A stretch of DNA of 64,000 bases from Clitopilus passeckerianus (GCA_944990035.1 CALYLX010000146.1:1-64000), one strand, 5' to 3'. Counted from the stretch's first letter, positions 25,137 to 36,779 are shown. A program made the numbers and translations. Notes: a model not told the origin generated them from the letters alone.

Positions 25137-26937
25137 ATGACAATTCCATTCTCGCTGCAAGATACTGTATCCCTTTTTGCTTATGGACTTATGGCCGTTG
25201 CTGCCTTACGGTACGCTATGTCGAAATGGGCGACCAATACAAGTGCGTCTTCGGGTCATCCTGAAGGCTACATCCTCCGGAATAGAGTCACTCATGCACG
25301 CCTTCTCCCCGTTGAATCGAGGCATAGCTTCACATACCCTATTATCTCGGTACTTGTTTCAATAGACGCACTAGAACAAGGGCGTCTCAATATACTTTGG
25401 GGCCTGCTTTTCGGTTATGGATCGACCCTTGGTCAACTCCTCGGTCTACGTTCCAAACCCTACCTGGAACGAGGCTGCAGCTCATTAAGGCAGAAATTAA
25501 CAGCACTTCTTACCTCTCAAGGGTATCTGACGGCTAATAATCCGGAGTTCAAAACTGCCTGGATGATGACTATGCCAAGTGTTTTGGGATTTGAAGGGAT
25601 CAATCCCCTTACCGTGTATTTCTGTTATCGGGCGGACATGCTCTGGCTCGTAGTCCTGGAGGTTAGTGGGTTACCTTCTAGAGATACAACACACTTTCTA
25701 ACCCTGATTTCTCCAAGATTCATAATACATTTGGCGAAACACACGCCCACATTCTAGAAGTCGGATGCAATGAAAACCCTTCACCACCCAGCGGGTAAGT
25801 AATAAAGTGTCGTGCATTTCATGTAATGGAAATCAACAATAACGCAACAGATTTGATCACCAGTGGGCCTTTAGACGTGAATTCCACGTTTCGCCATTTA
25901 ATGACCGAACGGGATTTTACACGGTAGCCGTGAAAGCCCCAAGCCATTCGCCAGCCTCTCAGTCTCTTTTGCCAGTGGACCCTCCCAGCCCCGTGGTCAG
26001 GATCGACCTTCATACTGCAGCCGCGAACCTCTCTTCGGAAAGTCCCCAACCTGGTCCACTCAAACTCACCGCTGTCCTACGGCCTCTAAAGGCAGAGCCC
26101 TTGAACGCATTTGGGATCACATCTACGCTGTTATGGGCGCCGTGCAGCCTCTTCTTATCGCTACCCAGGATCCTTCTAGAAGCGTGGAAACTTCACTATA
26201 GGAAACGTCTTGATGTTTTCATACGTCCAGAGCCCTTAGGCCCCGCCGATCGATGGCCCCCGCTAAAGGACATACCGACCGATGGGCGTACGGGAGGAGG
26301 AGTTGCATGGCGCGGCGAATCCGCCTTCGAGGCATATGCAAGGCGACGCGTCCAATCGTTCCTGCAGAGAAGGGCGAATGAGAGACGGGCGGCCATCACC
26401 TTCATGCCTTTTGATCCCGCTTCCAAGCCTTCTGTCTTTGGTAGCCCGAATCTCACCAATCCAGAAAAGCAGCTTACAATCCGCTATTCTGCTCCACGGG
26501 TCTTCACGATCCTATTCCTTTCCCCATCAGCGAGACACGCGTATTTGCTTGGGTGTGAAACGGAGGGTATCTTCCATGTCTCCTCCAAGGCACTTTTCTT
26601 CGACATATTCGCGGATGGAGAACACGAGGAGATGGGCAGGCGAAGTTTTCGACAGACGTTACGGGTCACGCCAATCCCACTTGGTTTATCCCTGCAAGTG
26701 CCACATTCTCATTTGTTAGACCAAAAATCACTCATAGGCACCGCTGTGGATGCCGCCTTTATCTGGACTTCTCTCTTAATTGGACGCCTAGAAGCTTTTG
26801 TATTCCAGCTTGTTTCGGCGAGAGTGGTTCCTGGTGATGAGCCTTGGAAGCAATGGGAGAGGGCCGAGAATGTTTCGAAGGGTGGTGATGCTAGCAAACA
26901 AAGAAGTAGCTTAGGAAGTGTGAGCAGAAATCAATAG
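25137..26937 (+). CDS. DUF1365 family protein with N-terminal membrane segment
   Basis: Members of DUF1365 (PF07103) occur in bacteria next to cyclopropane-fatty-acid synthase-like genes and as single genes in fungi; the reaction is not established. Here the N-terminus has a hydrophobic helix (about residues 9-27, VSLFAYGLMAVAALRY). The family core follows: RVTHARLLPVESRHSFTYPI, PSVLGFEGINPLTVYFCY, a short exon with GETHAHILEV, then DHQWAFRREFHVSPFNDRTG, where FHVSPF is typical of the family. Three coding exons are joined by two introns of about 55-60 bases. The C-terminus has a second hydrophobic stretch (AAFIWTSLLIGRLEAFVF). Neighbours give no operon-like clue. The assignment is firm; the function is unknown. 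Confidence 0.85.
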
Positions 26938-27101
26938 AGCGTGCGCCTCCGTGTAATAGAAGTGCAAACATTCGACACTTTGCGGTTCGGCCCATGGTGG
27001 ATTGAAGCCACAGAGTCCAGGATAAACAGTTTATCACTCGAAAAGGGTGCATTTAAGGAATTTATTGCAATGCAAACAATCTATGAATGAGTGTCGATGG
27101 T

Positions 27102-27611
27102 CTAGTTGATGCCGGTCGCGGCCGGGGTGATAGCCTCCTCGTCCCTCCCTACATGCCAAAAGACTGTGAGCGGGTGGTTCATGTAAATTTGAGTATGGAA
27201 GCGCACCTTCGTAAAACTTTTGCAAAAAGGTCTTCTGTGGTCGAGTTTGCGGCTCCAACATAATCCCATATATGTGATCCGACAATTTCCAGCAGTTCAT
27301 GGTTTCCTGGTATTCCTGCTGCCCCTTGACGATGAGCACGTCAATGACTCGTGGGTCCGTGACGTAGCGGTTCTTTTCAAATCTTTCGCGGATTCTATGT
27401 CGGACAAGGGTTGGGGAGACGTTCAAAGCGTACAACGACACAATTTCCGGGGCCTGGTCATGTCCGAACTCGTAAGAATTTGAACTTGACTTGGAAGAGG
27501 GCTTACCGAGCGGTACCAATCACGATAAAGTTGAAGGGCTCTCTTGCGAGCATCCGTAACATTGGCAGAAGCACGAGTTACTTTTGCAAGGCGGGCAGGT
27601 ATTGTGGTCAT
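27102..27611 (-). CDS. NADH:ubiquinone oxidoreductase (complex I) LYR subunit, NDUFA6/B14 type
   Basis: This is an accessory subunit of mitochondrial complex I, a LYR-motif protein that binds acyl carrier protein at the matrix arm. The start at 27611 (MTTIPARLAKVTRASANV) is preferred; an upstream in-frame Met at 27743 would run almost into the divergent gene. The LYR-type motif is ALQLYRDWYRS. It is followed by APEIVSLYALNVSPTLVRHR, RERFEKNRYVTDPRVIDVLI and a conserved C-terminal part (WKLSDHIYGIML, FLQKFYEG, ending AATGIN). Three exons give about 130 residues, the normal size. It shares a 145-base divergent promoter with the PDAP1-like gene. Confidence 0.9.
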
Positions 27612-27756
27612 CCTGAAGACGGGATTGGTCGTTGAGCAAACAGAGTCCAACAACAGCTGAGCCGTTGTCCCGATTTGGAAGCGCCGCCTTCTCGCTTTAT
27701 CTACATCCAAAGATCTCGTCAATACTTGCAATCTTACCTGCATTCAACTAATAAAG
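27612..27756. promoter_or_regulatory. Short bidirectional promoter, complex I LYR subunit / PDAP1-like
   Basis: Only 145 bases separate two start codons read in opposite directions, so the promoters and leaders must overlap. No TATA box is obvious. Coordinated expression is inferred from layout only. Confidence 0.55.
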
Positions 27757-28681
27757 ATGACTCGAGGCGGTAAGTCTTGAATAATTGTTAGCAATAATTT
27801 TTATTGATAGTTTTGTAGGCAAATTCAAGGCAAAGCGTGGTGGAGGTCGTAGCTTCAGGTTTGATCCAACATCTGCAAATATGCTGTTGACGTGCACTTA
27901 ACTGGCTGCTCTGCTAGCCGTAACATGGTACTCGATCAGGATGGTACTGCAGTTGGCGAACCCAGGAGGTAAGGCTACATCCACATAATTTAATCCTACA
28001 ATCAACTAGGCAATTTGCAGGGCACCGCGACGAAAGGATCAGGGTGAGGAAGATATTTCTGAGGAAGAATCCGAGGAGGAGGAGTCAGAAGAGGAGTCAG
28101 AAGAGGAAGATTCGGATGAAGGGAAGGAGAAAGATACCCTAGAGCTTACTCGAACACAGAAACGTGAGATGAAAAAGAAAGAGGCCGCAAAGAAACAAGT
28201 GAAAGGTGAGGATGAGGATGAAGACGACGAGGACTTGATCAACCCAAACCATGTCACCAAGAAGATGAACATCTCTGACTTGAGTGCTCCTCGAGAGCTG
28301 ACACGTCGAGAAAGGTACGCAATCGACTGATTCCATGAAGTAGAGTTGACCGACTATTTATAGAGAGCAGAAGGAGAAGGCTGAAGCCAAGGAGCGGTAC
28401 TGGAAGGTCTGTCGGCATTGTTTCTTTAAACCCCCAGTCTGTCTCACGTTCTGTTCAGTTGCATGCCGCTGGCAAAACGCAAGAGGCGAAGGCCGACCTT
28501 TCACGTCTGGCTAAGATTCGTGCAGAACGAGAGGCTGCTCAAGCCAAGAGGAAGGCTGAGGCCGACGGTACGTTCCTGGATTTTCCTTCTGTCCGAAATA
28601 GACACTAATCAACATTATTCAACAGCGAAACAAGCAGAGGTAGACGCGAAGAAGAAGGAGCAGCTCACAAAACGCAAGTGA
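27757..28681 (+). CDS. PDAP1/HASPP28-type acidic-basic phosphoprotein
   Basis: The family (28 kDa heat- and acid-stable phosphoprotein, PF10252) is conserved in eukaryotes and linked to RNA and translation, with no settled activity. The product starts MTRGGKFKAKRGGGRSFSRN, has an acidic block of repeated Glu/Ser (28.03-28.13 kb), then the family core: LINPNHVTKKMNISDLSAPR, ELTRREREQKEKAEAKERYW, KLHAAGKTQEAKADLSRLAK. It ends in a charged coiled coil and QLTKRK. Six exons with introns of about 50 bases are inferred. The Asn-Pro-Asn and Lys/Arg-rich core is intact, and length (about 205 residues) fits the family. Confidence 0.88.
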
Positions 28682-28788
28682 ATATAGTTTGCAGGGTTAG
28701 GCTACTATTATTATTGTATTATATGTAGTGCTCTATCAGTAAACTTGTCTCAGCCAGGAAATACCCATTGAAATGACTTCATCCAACG

Positions 28789-31185
28789 CTAGGCTGCCCT
28801 CATCTTCCTTACATTCTCTTGCCACTTCTGCATCAACACAGGTGGGGGCATCCTCCTCTCTCCCACCCATTCCCTCATCCAATTCCAGAGTTTTGTATAT
28901 TGATTGTTTTCTTCCCCACTCAACTTCTCCATCAAAGGTGCCTCGAAGCTAACCTCTTCCCAGAACACCAAAGACACCGCCAAAGTCGAGGGAGACGGCT
29001 GTATCTTGAGGACTTTCATCCAAGCCAACATCAACGGAATCTCAGTGGCACGAGAGCTGAGGCCAAGTAATATGATGCCGCTGATAACGTTCTCGTTGGT
29101 GATGATGATACTAGGGTATTTGGTTGTCCCGTCCTCGTTGAGAAGTGCATCAAGAGCCTTCGCACCCATGGTTGGGTCGATGAGACGCCCGAATTTGGGA
29201 AGGAGACCGCCATATCCGGCAGCGGGGTCTTCGTCCGGGGAAGCACGTACGGCGTATGCAGGAGATCGGACGTGGCGAAGGAGGTCAGGATCATTTCCGA
29301 ACATGGCTTGCTGGAAAATGGTGATCGCACGATGAACTGCAGTCTGGTTGTGCCAGATACGGGGTTTGTAGGATATTATACCCGTTCCTGGGGTTCCCAC
29401 CGTCGTTTCAATAGCCTTGACCGCCTCTTGTCGAGCAGCCGATGTCGTAGATTGGGATGAAGATTGGGAGGACCGGAAAGGGTTCTTCAGCGACAGCTCG
29501 GCGACGACGCCAGCCAGTGAATTGTCAAGCCGCCGCATGATCCTGGTCCCATACATAAGTATGGACAGCGACCTTGAATCTGGCAAGATGTGGAATAGGT
29601 TCCACATGTTATCGAACAGCAGGTATATGAGATCTGGACGACCGATGCGGTTTAAAGCCACCAAGAAGTCATTGACCGTAACAGCGGTCATTTTGACAGG
29701 CTCGGGGCTGAGGAGATCTCCAGGTGGTCGGGTGAAGGTTTCCAAGAAGGCGAATGCTGCATGAGGTTTGCCTTCTCGTGCAAGGACGCGTAATCCTAGG
29801 GATAGCATGTACTTGTTCACTGGTAACCCGCTTCCACAGAATTCGTCCCATAACTTGGCCGCTAACCGACTCTTCCGCTCGAGGAGACCGGTGATGACGA
29901 TGTGGTATGTCGTGGATGTTGGTGTGAGAGACTTGGGTATATGGCGGAAAACCTGGTGGAGATCTTGTGCAGTAACTTTGTGGTCTCTTGCAGCGATTTT
30001 CAACGCAGAGGTGAAAGCGAATATGTCGGCTCGATATTCCGAGCCTTGCTTGTTTGCAGAGCTAAGGAGGCGGTCGAATAGGGCCAAGGCATCGTTGCGG
30101 CGTTTGTAGGACATGATGTAACGCATGTTTGCACGGTTGAGCGGATCTGCCATATAGTTGACAGGCTGGGGTTGAGGGGCAAGGGAATTGGGATTGGTCA
30201 CCAGGTTATCAGCTTGAGGTCGGGTGACAAGGCCTTTTATCACTTTGTGCTGCTGCTCAACATACTCGATCGGCAGAAGGCCCTCAGCGACGTGCTTTGA
30301 TGATACGCGCAATAAATTTTCATGGTGTTCTAGGTGAGCTTCGACATTTTGCTGGGATATCTGCCTATTGAGGTATTTCGTGAGTGTTGGACCAGCAACG
30401 TCAACATGGAGCAGCTTCTGAAGTGTCTTGGGGTGGACTTCGAATCCTCTCTGTTGCATGGTCCTGAGGACGGATAGAGTCCTGGCCTCTATCTCTAGGG
30501 AATAGCTGGGGACCGTGGAAAGGGCTTCCAGCAATAAGTTGAACTGCAGGGAAGAAAACAGGTATTTGGAGGACAAAAATGTCTTGATAAGATCTCGCAA
30601 TGGGACGAGAAGATTGTATCGGCAAAGGTGGATGGCGTTCAAGGAGAGTAGCGCACCATATTCGTGGTGATTGTTGGACGCTGCTGGACTTGTACGATCT
30701 GCATCGGGGGAATTCACAGAATTTGCCTGTGAGCCTTGGTGGGTAGTGAGCGCACCCACGTAGGGGTGAAAGAAGCGAGTGGGATCCAAGGCTCTTGATG
30801 TGGCATATGCCTGTCGGTACGTTCGAGTCTTGAAACTCGTCAAGAAGAGGGCGACCCAAGGAGGAAGGGTCTGGAAGATATGTTCTGCGTTATTTATTGG
30901 GCCAGCGGAATTTCCTTCCCGCTTTGCGACGTCCATTCCAGAGTCAAGGCATGTCTGAGCCAGGACTGGCTTCCAGTGGTTGTACTCCTCCTGGGAGATT
31001 CTACATTTGCCAAGTGCCGCGGGTAAATATGCTGGACGACCGTTAAGTGCAGCAAGCAGCTCCCATATAGGGTTCTGGGATTGCTGACTGAGTAGCTGAA
31101 TGTGCTTGTCCACTCTATTGAGCTGAGGTGATGCAGGGAGAGTCGTCGAGTATGCTCTTCTTACATGGCTCCAAAGAACGTTCAT
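28789..31185 (-). CDS. Mitochondrial pentatricopeptide-like (PPR) helical-repeat protein
   Basis: This 798-codon single-exon gene is unusual here, where most genes are finely split. The N-terminus (MNVLWSHVRRAYSTTLPASP) is Arg/Ser-rich without acidic residues, a typical mitochondrial presequence. The middle shows PPR-like helical pairs: ADIFAFTSALKIAARDHK, TSTTYHIVITGLLERKSRLA, NKYMLSLGLRVLAREGKPHA, VTVNDFLVALNRIGRPDLI. Fungal PPR proteins act on mitochondrial mRNA stability or translation, but the RNA target cannot be told here. The C-terminus is Trp-rich and basic (WNWMREWVGERRMPPP). No close named homologue was recognised, so the call is to fold and compartment only. Confidence 0.7.
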   Translation of the reverse strand: MNVLWSHVRRAYSTTLPASPQLNRVDKHIQLLSQQSQNPIWELLAALNGRPAYLPAALGKCRISQEEYNHWKPVLAQTCLDSGMDVAKREGNSAGPINNAEHIFQTLPPWVALFLTSFKTRTYRQAYATSRALDPTRFFHPYVGALTTHQGSQANSVNSPDADRTSPAASNNHHEYGALLSLNAIHLCRYNLLVPLRDLIKTFLSSKYLFSSLQFNLLLEALSTVPSYSLEIEARTLSVLRTMQQRGFEVHPKTLQKLLHVDVAGPTLTKYLNRQISQQNVEAHLEHHENLLRVSSKHVAEGLLPIEYVEQQHKVIKGLVTRPQADNLVTNPNSLAPQPQPVNYMADPLNRANMRYIMSYKRRNDALALFDRLLSSANKQGSEYRADIFAFTSALKIAARDHKVTAQDLHQVFRHIPKSLTPTSTTYHIVITGLLERKSRLAAKLWDEFCGSGLPVNKYMLSLGLRVLAREGKPHAAFAFLETFTRPPGDLLSPEPVKMTAVTVNDFLVALNRIGRPDLIYLLFDNMWNLFHILPDSRSLSILMYGTRIMRRLDNSLAGVVAELSLKNPFRSSQSSSQSTTSAARQEAVKAIETTVGTPGTGIISYKPRIWHNQTAVHRAITIFQQAMFGNDPDLLRHVRSPAYAVRASPDEDPAAGYGGLLPKFGRLIDPTMGAKALDALLNEDGTTKYPSIIITNENVISGIILLGLSSRATEIPLMLAWMKVLKIQPSPSTLAVSLVFWEEVSFEAPLMEKLSGEENNQYTKLWNWMREWVGERRMPPPVLMQKWQENVRKMRAA

Positions 31186-31391
31186 GCGACACTTTCATCT
31201 AGCAAGATATAAGCCTGCGTTCACACCAGATGGCAAGTCAAGTACATACCTGGTTCGCCAACGAGCTAGACGATGACAAGGGCGCTTGAAGTTTAGTCTG
31301 GTCAACGCGCCACTTTGACAAACATAAACAAACCCACATTTTACGACATTTTGGCCGACCCGCAACAAGCGCCTTGCTTGCACTGGTCAAC

Positions 31392-32419
31392 ATGCCTCGT
31401 ATCCTTTTCGTTAGCGGTTTTCATCCAGCCACTCGTGCTCGCGACTTAGCCTATGAGTTTGAACGGTAAGTAGTAGCCAATGTAAAGAAAAATAGTCAAA
31501 AATGCTCATAAATTCGAGCAGGTATGGTAACTTAGTTCGTTGCGATGTTCCTGCTCCTCGTAACCCTCATGCCCATTCTAATCCGTGAGTACCTACTCCC
31601 AGTTTCTCTTAAAAACCATCTCCGTGGTCGAAGTCGGGTCGAATCAAAAGAAAATTACCGTCGTACTTTCGGAACGCGAATCCGCTTCGTCGACTTTCCT
31701 CTTTCAACGTGTCGTTCGCGAACGCCTTCGTCCTCGGTTGCCTTGTCAATATATCAAAACCTCGAGAATAACGAACGCTCAACGAAATCGACCGTTTCGC
31801 AGTTACGCTTTTGTGGAGTTTCGCAGCCAAAGGGATGCTGAAGACGCCTACTACGAAATGTATGTGATCCACATAGCCCCTCCTCATGTCAGACACTCTA
31901 ATGTATCACCTCTATAGGCATGGCCGCTACTTTGAAGGTTCAAGATTGAGCATCCAGGTATTTACCCCATAATCCCATGTTGTCTGAACGTGTCACCAAT
32001 TACGTCTTCAGTGGGCCAAGAACCCACCCTCCTCGGTTTGGCGCTACGACAGGCGTGCTTCCCCACCGCCCCGTGCTAGCAGAAATGGCCGCGATCGTTC
32101 CCGCAGCCCCCGTCGCCGCCCGGAACGTGATGACCGTTACAGAGAGGCGGACAGGGAATACTCTGACCGTGATAGGGATAGGGACCGGGATTACGATCGT
32201 GACCGTGGTGGCGACAGGCGAAGGAGGAGTAGGTCCCCAGACCGTGACCGCGAACGTGAACGTGAATACCGCACCCGAAGGAGCGCCTCTCCAGACAGAA
32301 GGAAAGACGAAAGAGACACCAGGGACAAGGCCAGGACCCCTCCCCTCCTGAAGACGGCCCGAAAGAAACCGTCGACAGAGCCAAGACTCCTCCTTACGAT
32401 CATCGAGAGTGAACGCTAG
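31392..32419 (+). CDS. SR-family splicing factor, SRSF1-like (RRM plus RS domain)
   Basis: The protein begins MPRILFVSGFHPATRARDLA with RNP2 ILFVSGF, then YGNLVRCDVPAP, and after a long intron PYAFVEFRSQRDAEDAYYEM (RNP1), then HGRYFEGSRLSIQWA. The second half is an Arg/Ser/Asp-rich domain with repeated RSRSP, RDRD and RERERE runs. SR proteins define exons and recruit the spliceosome through phosphorylated RS repeats. The C-terminal frame breaks at the CCCC of 32342-32345: with one more C the reading is TPPPPEDGPKETVDRAKTPP ending at 32410-32412; as written it runs to 32417-32419. The third intron (31585-31802, 218 bases) is about four times the usual length here. Confidence 0.85.
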
Positions 32420-32744
32420 TGTACTACCACTGAAAAGTATTTCCTTCGTTCTAACGCTTATGTTAACCATATTCCCATTTTATTCTCAAGAAAACGTAAG
32501 ATTCATGCATCCTCCTACCGTCTACATTAGCCTTTTCTTGTCTTTAACTATACATTACTTAGTACTGAATACAGTTGTTCATTGTGTTCGTTTTATAAGA
32601 ATTTTCCAGGATTTGTGAGTCCAGTATTGAAAGTTTAAAAGCTTGACATTTCGGGTAATACAAGACTACGTACGATCATGATCAACCGACCGCCACAAGG
32701 CGCATTACTTTGCCTCTACGCCCGGTTAGTCCCTCGCCTCAACC
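32420..32744. other. AT-rich intergenic spacer
   Basis: This is the 3' end of the SR gene and the promoter of the RING-CH gene. The stretch 32450-32660 is noticeably AT-rich. No gene or repeat is seen. Confidence 0.4.
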
Positions 32745-34514
32745 ATGAGCACCGAACGTGTACCGACAATCAACGACCTACGAGTATGTTTTGGCCCAAT
32801 CTCAACCGCTATACGAATATTCATCACACATTGTTTAGGTGAAGCTATGTTACATCTGCAGGGAAGAGGAGCATCATGACTCGAGTGAGTTAATTCCACT
32901 TCCCTTTTGTGCCAGTCATGATGAACAAACTTGCTGGCAGAGCCTGAGGGTGAAATGAGAACATGGACGCATCCCTGTAACTGCACGCTGGTGGCACATG
33001 AGACCTGTTTGCTGCAGTGGATATCCACCTCACAAGGCAGCTCAGATCGTCGGGAGAATGCCCTCAAATGTCCCCAATGTGGCACCCACTACGAGCTTGT
33101 CAGCAACAGACCAGGGATACTAGAACTCTTAAGCAAGCTGAGCAGGATTTGGCAGGGATTGGGACGGCAGTTTACGCTGGTCAGCGTTGCGGGATGTATT
33201 GCCGTATTTTCTACAGGTGAAGGCATTTACAGAACTTCAGTTACGCAACGCTAATAGCTACGTTTAATTATAGGCATATATGTTGTGTTTACCGGCTTCG
33301 GAGCCTACGCCTTCAAACAAATGGTCGGGGATGAGTATGTATGCAATCTACCTCTTATACGCAGCCCCTGACGCTTAAACCGTAGGATGTTTGAAATTAT
33401 GCTCACAAACGATCCTGCGAGGTGGCCAGCAATTGCATTCTTTAACCTTCCACTCTTGACTGTCTCTCTTATCGCCTCTCGCTTTCAAGACTCTCCGCAG
33501 CTCCCAATCCTTCTCACCTCTTCCTTCTTCTGGCCAGTAGTTGATCCCGTTCACCCTCGATTCCGCTTCCTGGAACAATACTGGAAAGACCCCCGCAACG
33601 AGACCGCCTTATCACACACCAAAACACCCCGTTTGACCCAATGGCCACCTTCACCCATGACCGCGGGCCTGTTCATTTTTCCCGTTGTGACAGCATTTTA
33701 CCGAAGATTCTTCACCAAACTCGAAATAAAGCTTCTTGGAGCTCGTCCAAAGCCTCGCAATCCACGACCATTTGCGGGGTTAGATGACCAGTTCCAAATT
33801 CGTATCCGGTTGGTGGGCGAGAATGAGGAGCGAGACCGGCAACGACAAGTGCAAGAACGACAGCAGCAGGCGCAAGCTCAGGCTCAGAATGGGAATCCGG
33901 ACCTGATGAACCTCGAGGCCGCTGCTGAGATTGTCGATATCGATTCCGGGTCGATTGGCAGGCGACTTGCTGGTGCGATGCTCATACCAGCTATCTCGCG
34001 GGCAATGGGCAATCTCTTGTTCCGCATGTCGAATTATTCCCCTCTACTGAAGCGGTTCCTTGGTGTTCGACCTCCGCTATATGGGCTTCTTCCACCTATC
34101 TTGGGACCTTACACAAATCCCAAGGCATGGGAGAAGTTGAGTATTTGGGGCCAGCTGGGCCTCGGACTGAAGCTTGGCATGACCACACTCCTCAACGGGC
34201 CACCTGTTTGGACGGAAGCTGATCCTGTTTGGTAAGACCTATTCCTCATTCTCAAGTATGCACTCAACAGTACATCAGGTGGCGAAATACAATTGGTCTT
34301 GGTCTTTTTGTCGTGGTGAGTATCATCCTTAATGTGCTATTCTATGTATGGAGCCTAAACCTATCTCTTATAGGCGAAAGACTGCGTTAGGCTACTCCAC
34401 TTATGGCTCACGAAACGCGACCTCGAGAGCCGACATATCAAGAACCGCGACTTTACAGGAATTGACGTCAAGGAACTCGATCTAATACCATCATGGAACA
34501 CTCGGAGAACATGA
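32745..34514 (+). CDS. RING-CH (MARCH-type) membrane E3 ubiquitin ligase
   Basis: RING-CH proteins are membrane-anchored ubiquitin ligases acting on membrane proteins. The start is MSTERVPTINDLR. The C4HC3 ring is spread over three exons: CYICREE, then THPCNCTLVAHETCLLQWI, then LKCPQCGTHYELV. Downstream are several hydrophobic segments (LVSVAGCIAVFST with GIYVVFTGFGAYAF; PAIAFFNLPLLTVSLIA; TAGLFIFPVVTAFY; a C-terminal IGLGLFVVAKD). There is a Gln-rich linker and a conserved membrane-proximal part (RFLGVRPPLYGLLPPILGPY, WGQLGLGLKLGMTTLLNGPP). About 480 residues are expected, so it is far smaller than Doa10. All eight zinc ligands are visible. Substrate and organelle are unknown. Confidence 0.88.
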
Positions 34515-34853
34515 TCCCAGTGTACAGATGGACATTGTTGGGGAGCTGTCGTAGTTTTGCATGCTATCATCATTAGTATAAACCCAAATAATTTGACGTT
34601 GGTACATCATAGTTGTTGTTTTCCCACCCTTGTTCTACATTCTTGTTAATCAATACAGTCGAGAGGGATCTCTTTTTTCAGCGTCGAGACACCCAGGTCT
34701 TGTGTTCAAAATTTACTCGAGACGCCTTTGATTTTCATGCATGCGCCTATTCTCCGAGCATCTTCACTATGAAATCTCAAAGCTCGTCTCCCATTGTATA
34801 CAAACTAGAAAATACACATTTTATTATGTTTAAAAATCATGTATTGAAACCCC
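34515..34853. other. Convergent intergenic region
   Basis: The 3' sides of the RING-CH gene and the deuterolysin gene meet here. No gene, repeat or RNA structure is recognised. Confidence 0.4.
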
Positions 34854-36211
34854 CTAGCACTTGGTGTTGGCGTAGACTTGGGTAGTGAAGCACTGTGGTA
34901 GGAGTCAGTCAGTATATGAAGCATGTAAATATGTAGTACTGACGTTGAAGTTATCAGCGTTCTGGATGGACTGAGAGTCAGAGAGAGCCTGGTCGGCAGC
35001 GCATCCGTAGGTAACGTCATCAGTGCCAGAGGTAGCGTGGGTCAACTCGTGGAGCGTGGTTCCGCCACGGATGTTACGAGAAGCGACAGAGGTACCAGAG
35101 CAGAGGGCAGTGTTGGGCTTTTCGTTGAAGAAGATGCTGCAGAAGTAGACCTGGACAAGTTATGTCAGGCTTGATACAGTGTGCATCATAATAGACGGAT
35201 GATTGGACCTACGTTGGTGGTGGCAATAAGAGTGTAGGCAATGACACCGCTAGAGCAGGCGTTGTAACTGTCGACGCAGCTCAAGGTCCTTGAGGAGGAG
35301 TTCTCGTTGGCAACGGCATTGAGGATGGAGGTGACTCGGGAGGTGGCGGTGGCACCGAAGTAGGCCTTGTAGAGGCTGTCCGAAGCACCGTGACTGCTGA
35401 TGTAGGAGACTGCACCAGAAGCGAGTTGTTTGCCCTCAGTGTAGCTGTAAATTGAGTTTGAGCTTCGTCACAAGCGGGAGGGCTGGGCAAAATACGTACC
35501 TGGCATCGATGAAGGACTTCTTGCTGGAGTCTGTGCAAATGTCCCTAGCACGTTTGTTGAGGGTGAGCTCCCGCTTAGCAAGGTCGCCAGTGATCTCGAC
35601 CTCGACCTTGTTCGAGGCAGTGGTCACCTTGGCGAAGCTAGCCTTGTGGGCAGCAACGTCCTCCTCGACACCATGCATCTGGAAGGTGGTGATGGGCTCG
35701 AAGGAGTATTTGCCAGCGCCGGCAGAGGCAAAGTCGTATAGGGAGGCAACTAAGAAAGCCAGTTAGCTGTGTTGTCTTCTTCGCTACATGTTTAGCATGT
35801 AATCACCATTGTGCTCAACTGTGATGGTCTGACCAGCGGGAATGGTAGCGAAAGCCGAATCGTCGACTTCATTCAAGTCAACGGAGAGCTGGCAAAGGAA
35901 GTTAAAAACAAACAGTAGGGTATGATGTGGCTTATGCATACCTTGATGCCAGTGAAGGGAACGGCCTGGCCATCCTTGGTGACACGGAAGGAGTTGGTGG
36001 GGAGCTTCTCATCGAGGATGGTGCCGTACTTCAGGAGCTTGACAGCCTCAGAGCCGGAGTTAGTGATCTTGGCCGTGAGCTTGAGGGCGTCGAGAGAGCT
36101 GACAGAGCCAGCAGGGGCCGCGACATCGACGGAGAGCGCAGCAGCGCGTCTGGCGGGGCTAGCGAAAGCACTACCAGCGAGACCAAGGAGAACGACGGGG
36201 AGCAAATACAT
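34854..36211 (-). CDS. Secreted M35 deuterolysin (aspzincin metalloprotease)
   Basis: A zinc endopeptidase secreted for extracellular protein digestion. The N-terminus MYLLPVVLLGLAGSAFASPA is a clear signal peptide. A propeptide follows (VDVAAPAGSVSSLDALKL, PFTGIK, ATIPAGQTITVEHN), with a dibasic Kex2-type site (TLNKRARDICTD) before the mature enzyme. The active site is TTLHELTHATSGTDDVTYG: HELTH supplies two His and the catalytic Glu, and GTDDVTYG supplies the third ligand Asp and Tyr that define aspzincins. Mature cysteines at CTDSS, CVDSYNAC, YFCSIF, ALCSG, YGCAAD and the terminal CFTTQVYANTKC fit disulfides. About six exons. The family is often expanded in mushrooms; only one copy lies here. 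A TATA-like box sits about 85 bases upstream. Confidence 0.93.
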
Positions 36212-36779
36212 GGCTAAGAGAGTATAGATGACTGATAATACCAAACAACCACAGAGGTGCTTTGGATGTAGATTCGAGCCATTTATGCGAGCCTTTTATC
36301 CATGTTCCAAGGGTTCTGAACAAATGTGACCATGTGTCTCCTGTACTTCGAAAACATAGATAGGTGTCATATGATGGCACTCGGCGAGATAGGCGGCTCG
36401 AATTATTCCGACAGACTATACTGCAGTTGCAGGGTTTTGCATACTTCAGGCCGTTGGTGGCAAGCATCTTATTTTCCTTTCCAGGTATTTTTTGGAAGTC
36501 GTAGGGATGGGCGGTGGTCCAAAAATAGCCGCCATCAAATCGAAGCTGTTAGGTTGTCAACCGTTCGAACTTCAAGTACTTCAGTCTCGGCTTGGCTTGG
36601 GGCTTGGCATTGTCAAACCACACACGAATGAGGAGCATACAGCTGATCACATTCACAAGTCGGCGAACGGTTCTGAGCAGAGAATTGATGAGCTTCCATT
36701 GGGAGATGTAGACGATGCCAGACACAACAGGCGCATGTGGTCTTGTGGAGACTGATAGCACTAGTGCAACCGTAGGTTG
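36212..36779. other. Promoter region of the deuterolysin gene
   Basis: This 568-base spacer separates two minus-strand genes. It should hold the deuterolysin promoter and the 3' end of the small gene to the right. No other gene or repeat was seen. Confidence 0.4.
36292..36300 (-). promoter_or_regulatory. TATA-like box of the deuterolysin gene
   Basis: On the minus strand GATAAAAGG lies about 81-89 bases before the ATG at 36211, at a distance typical for a regulated fungal TATA promoter, as expected for a secreted protease. Motif seen, function inferred. Confidence 0.4.

Noticed and set aside
27423..27743. Longer N-terminus for the complex I LYR subunit
   Set aside because: It would start 14 bases from the divergent gene's ATG and adds sequence not found in the family; the Met at 27611 matches the usual N-terminus.
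36000..36230. Plus-strand open frames of about 100 codons over the deuterolysin gene
   Set aside because: They are complementary shadows of the signal peptide and propeptide coding sequence.
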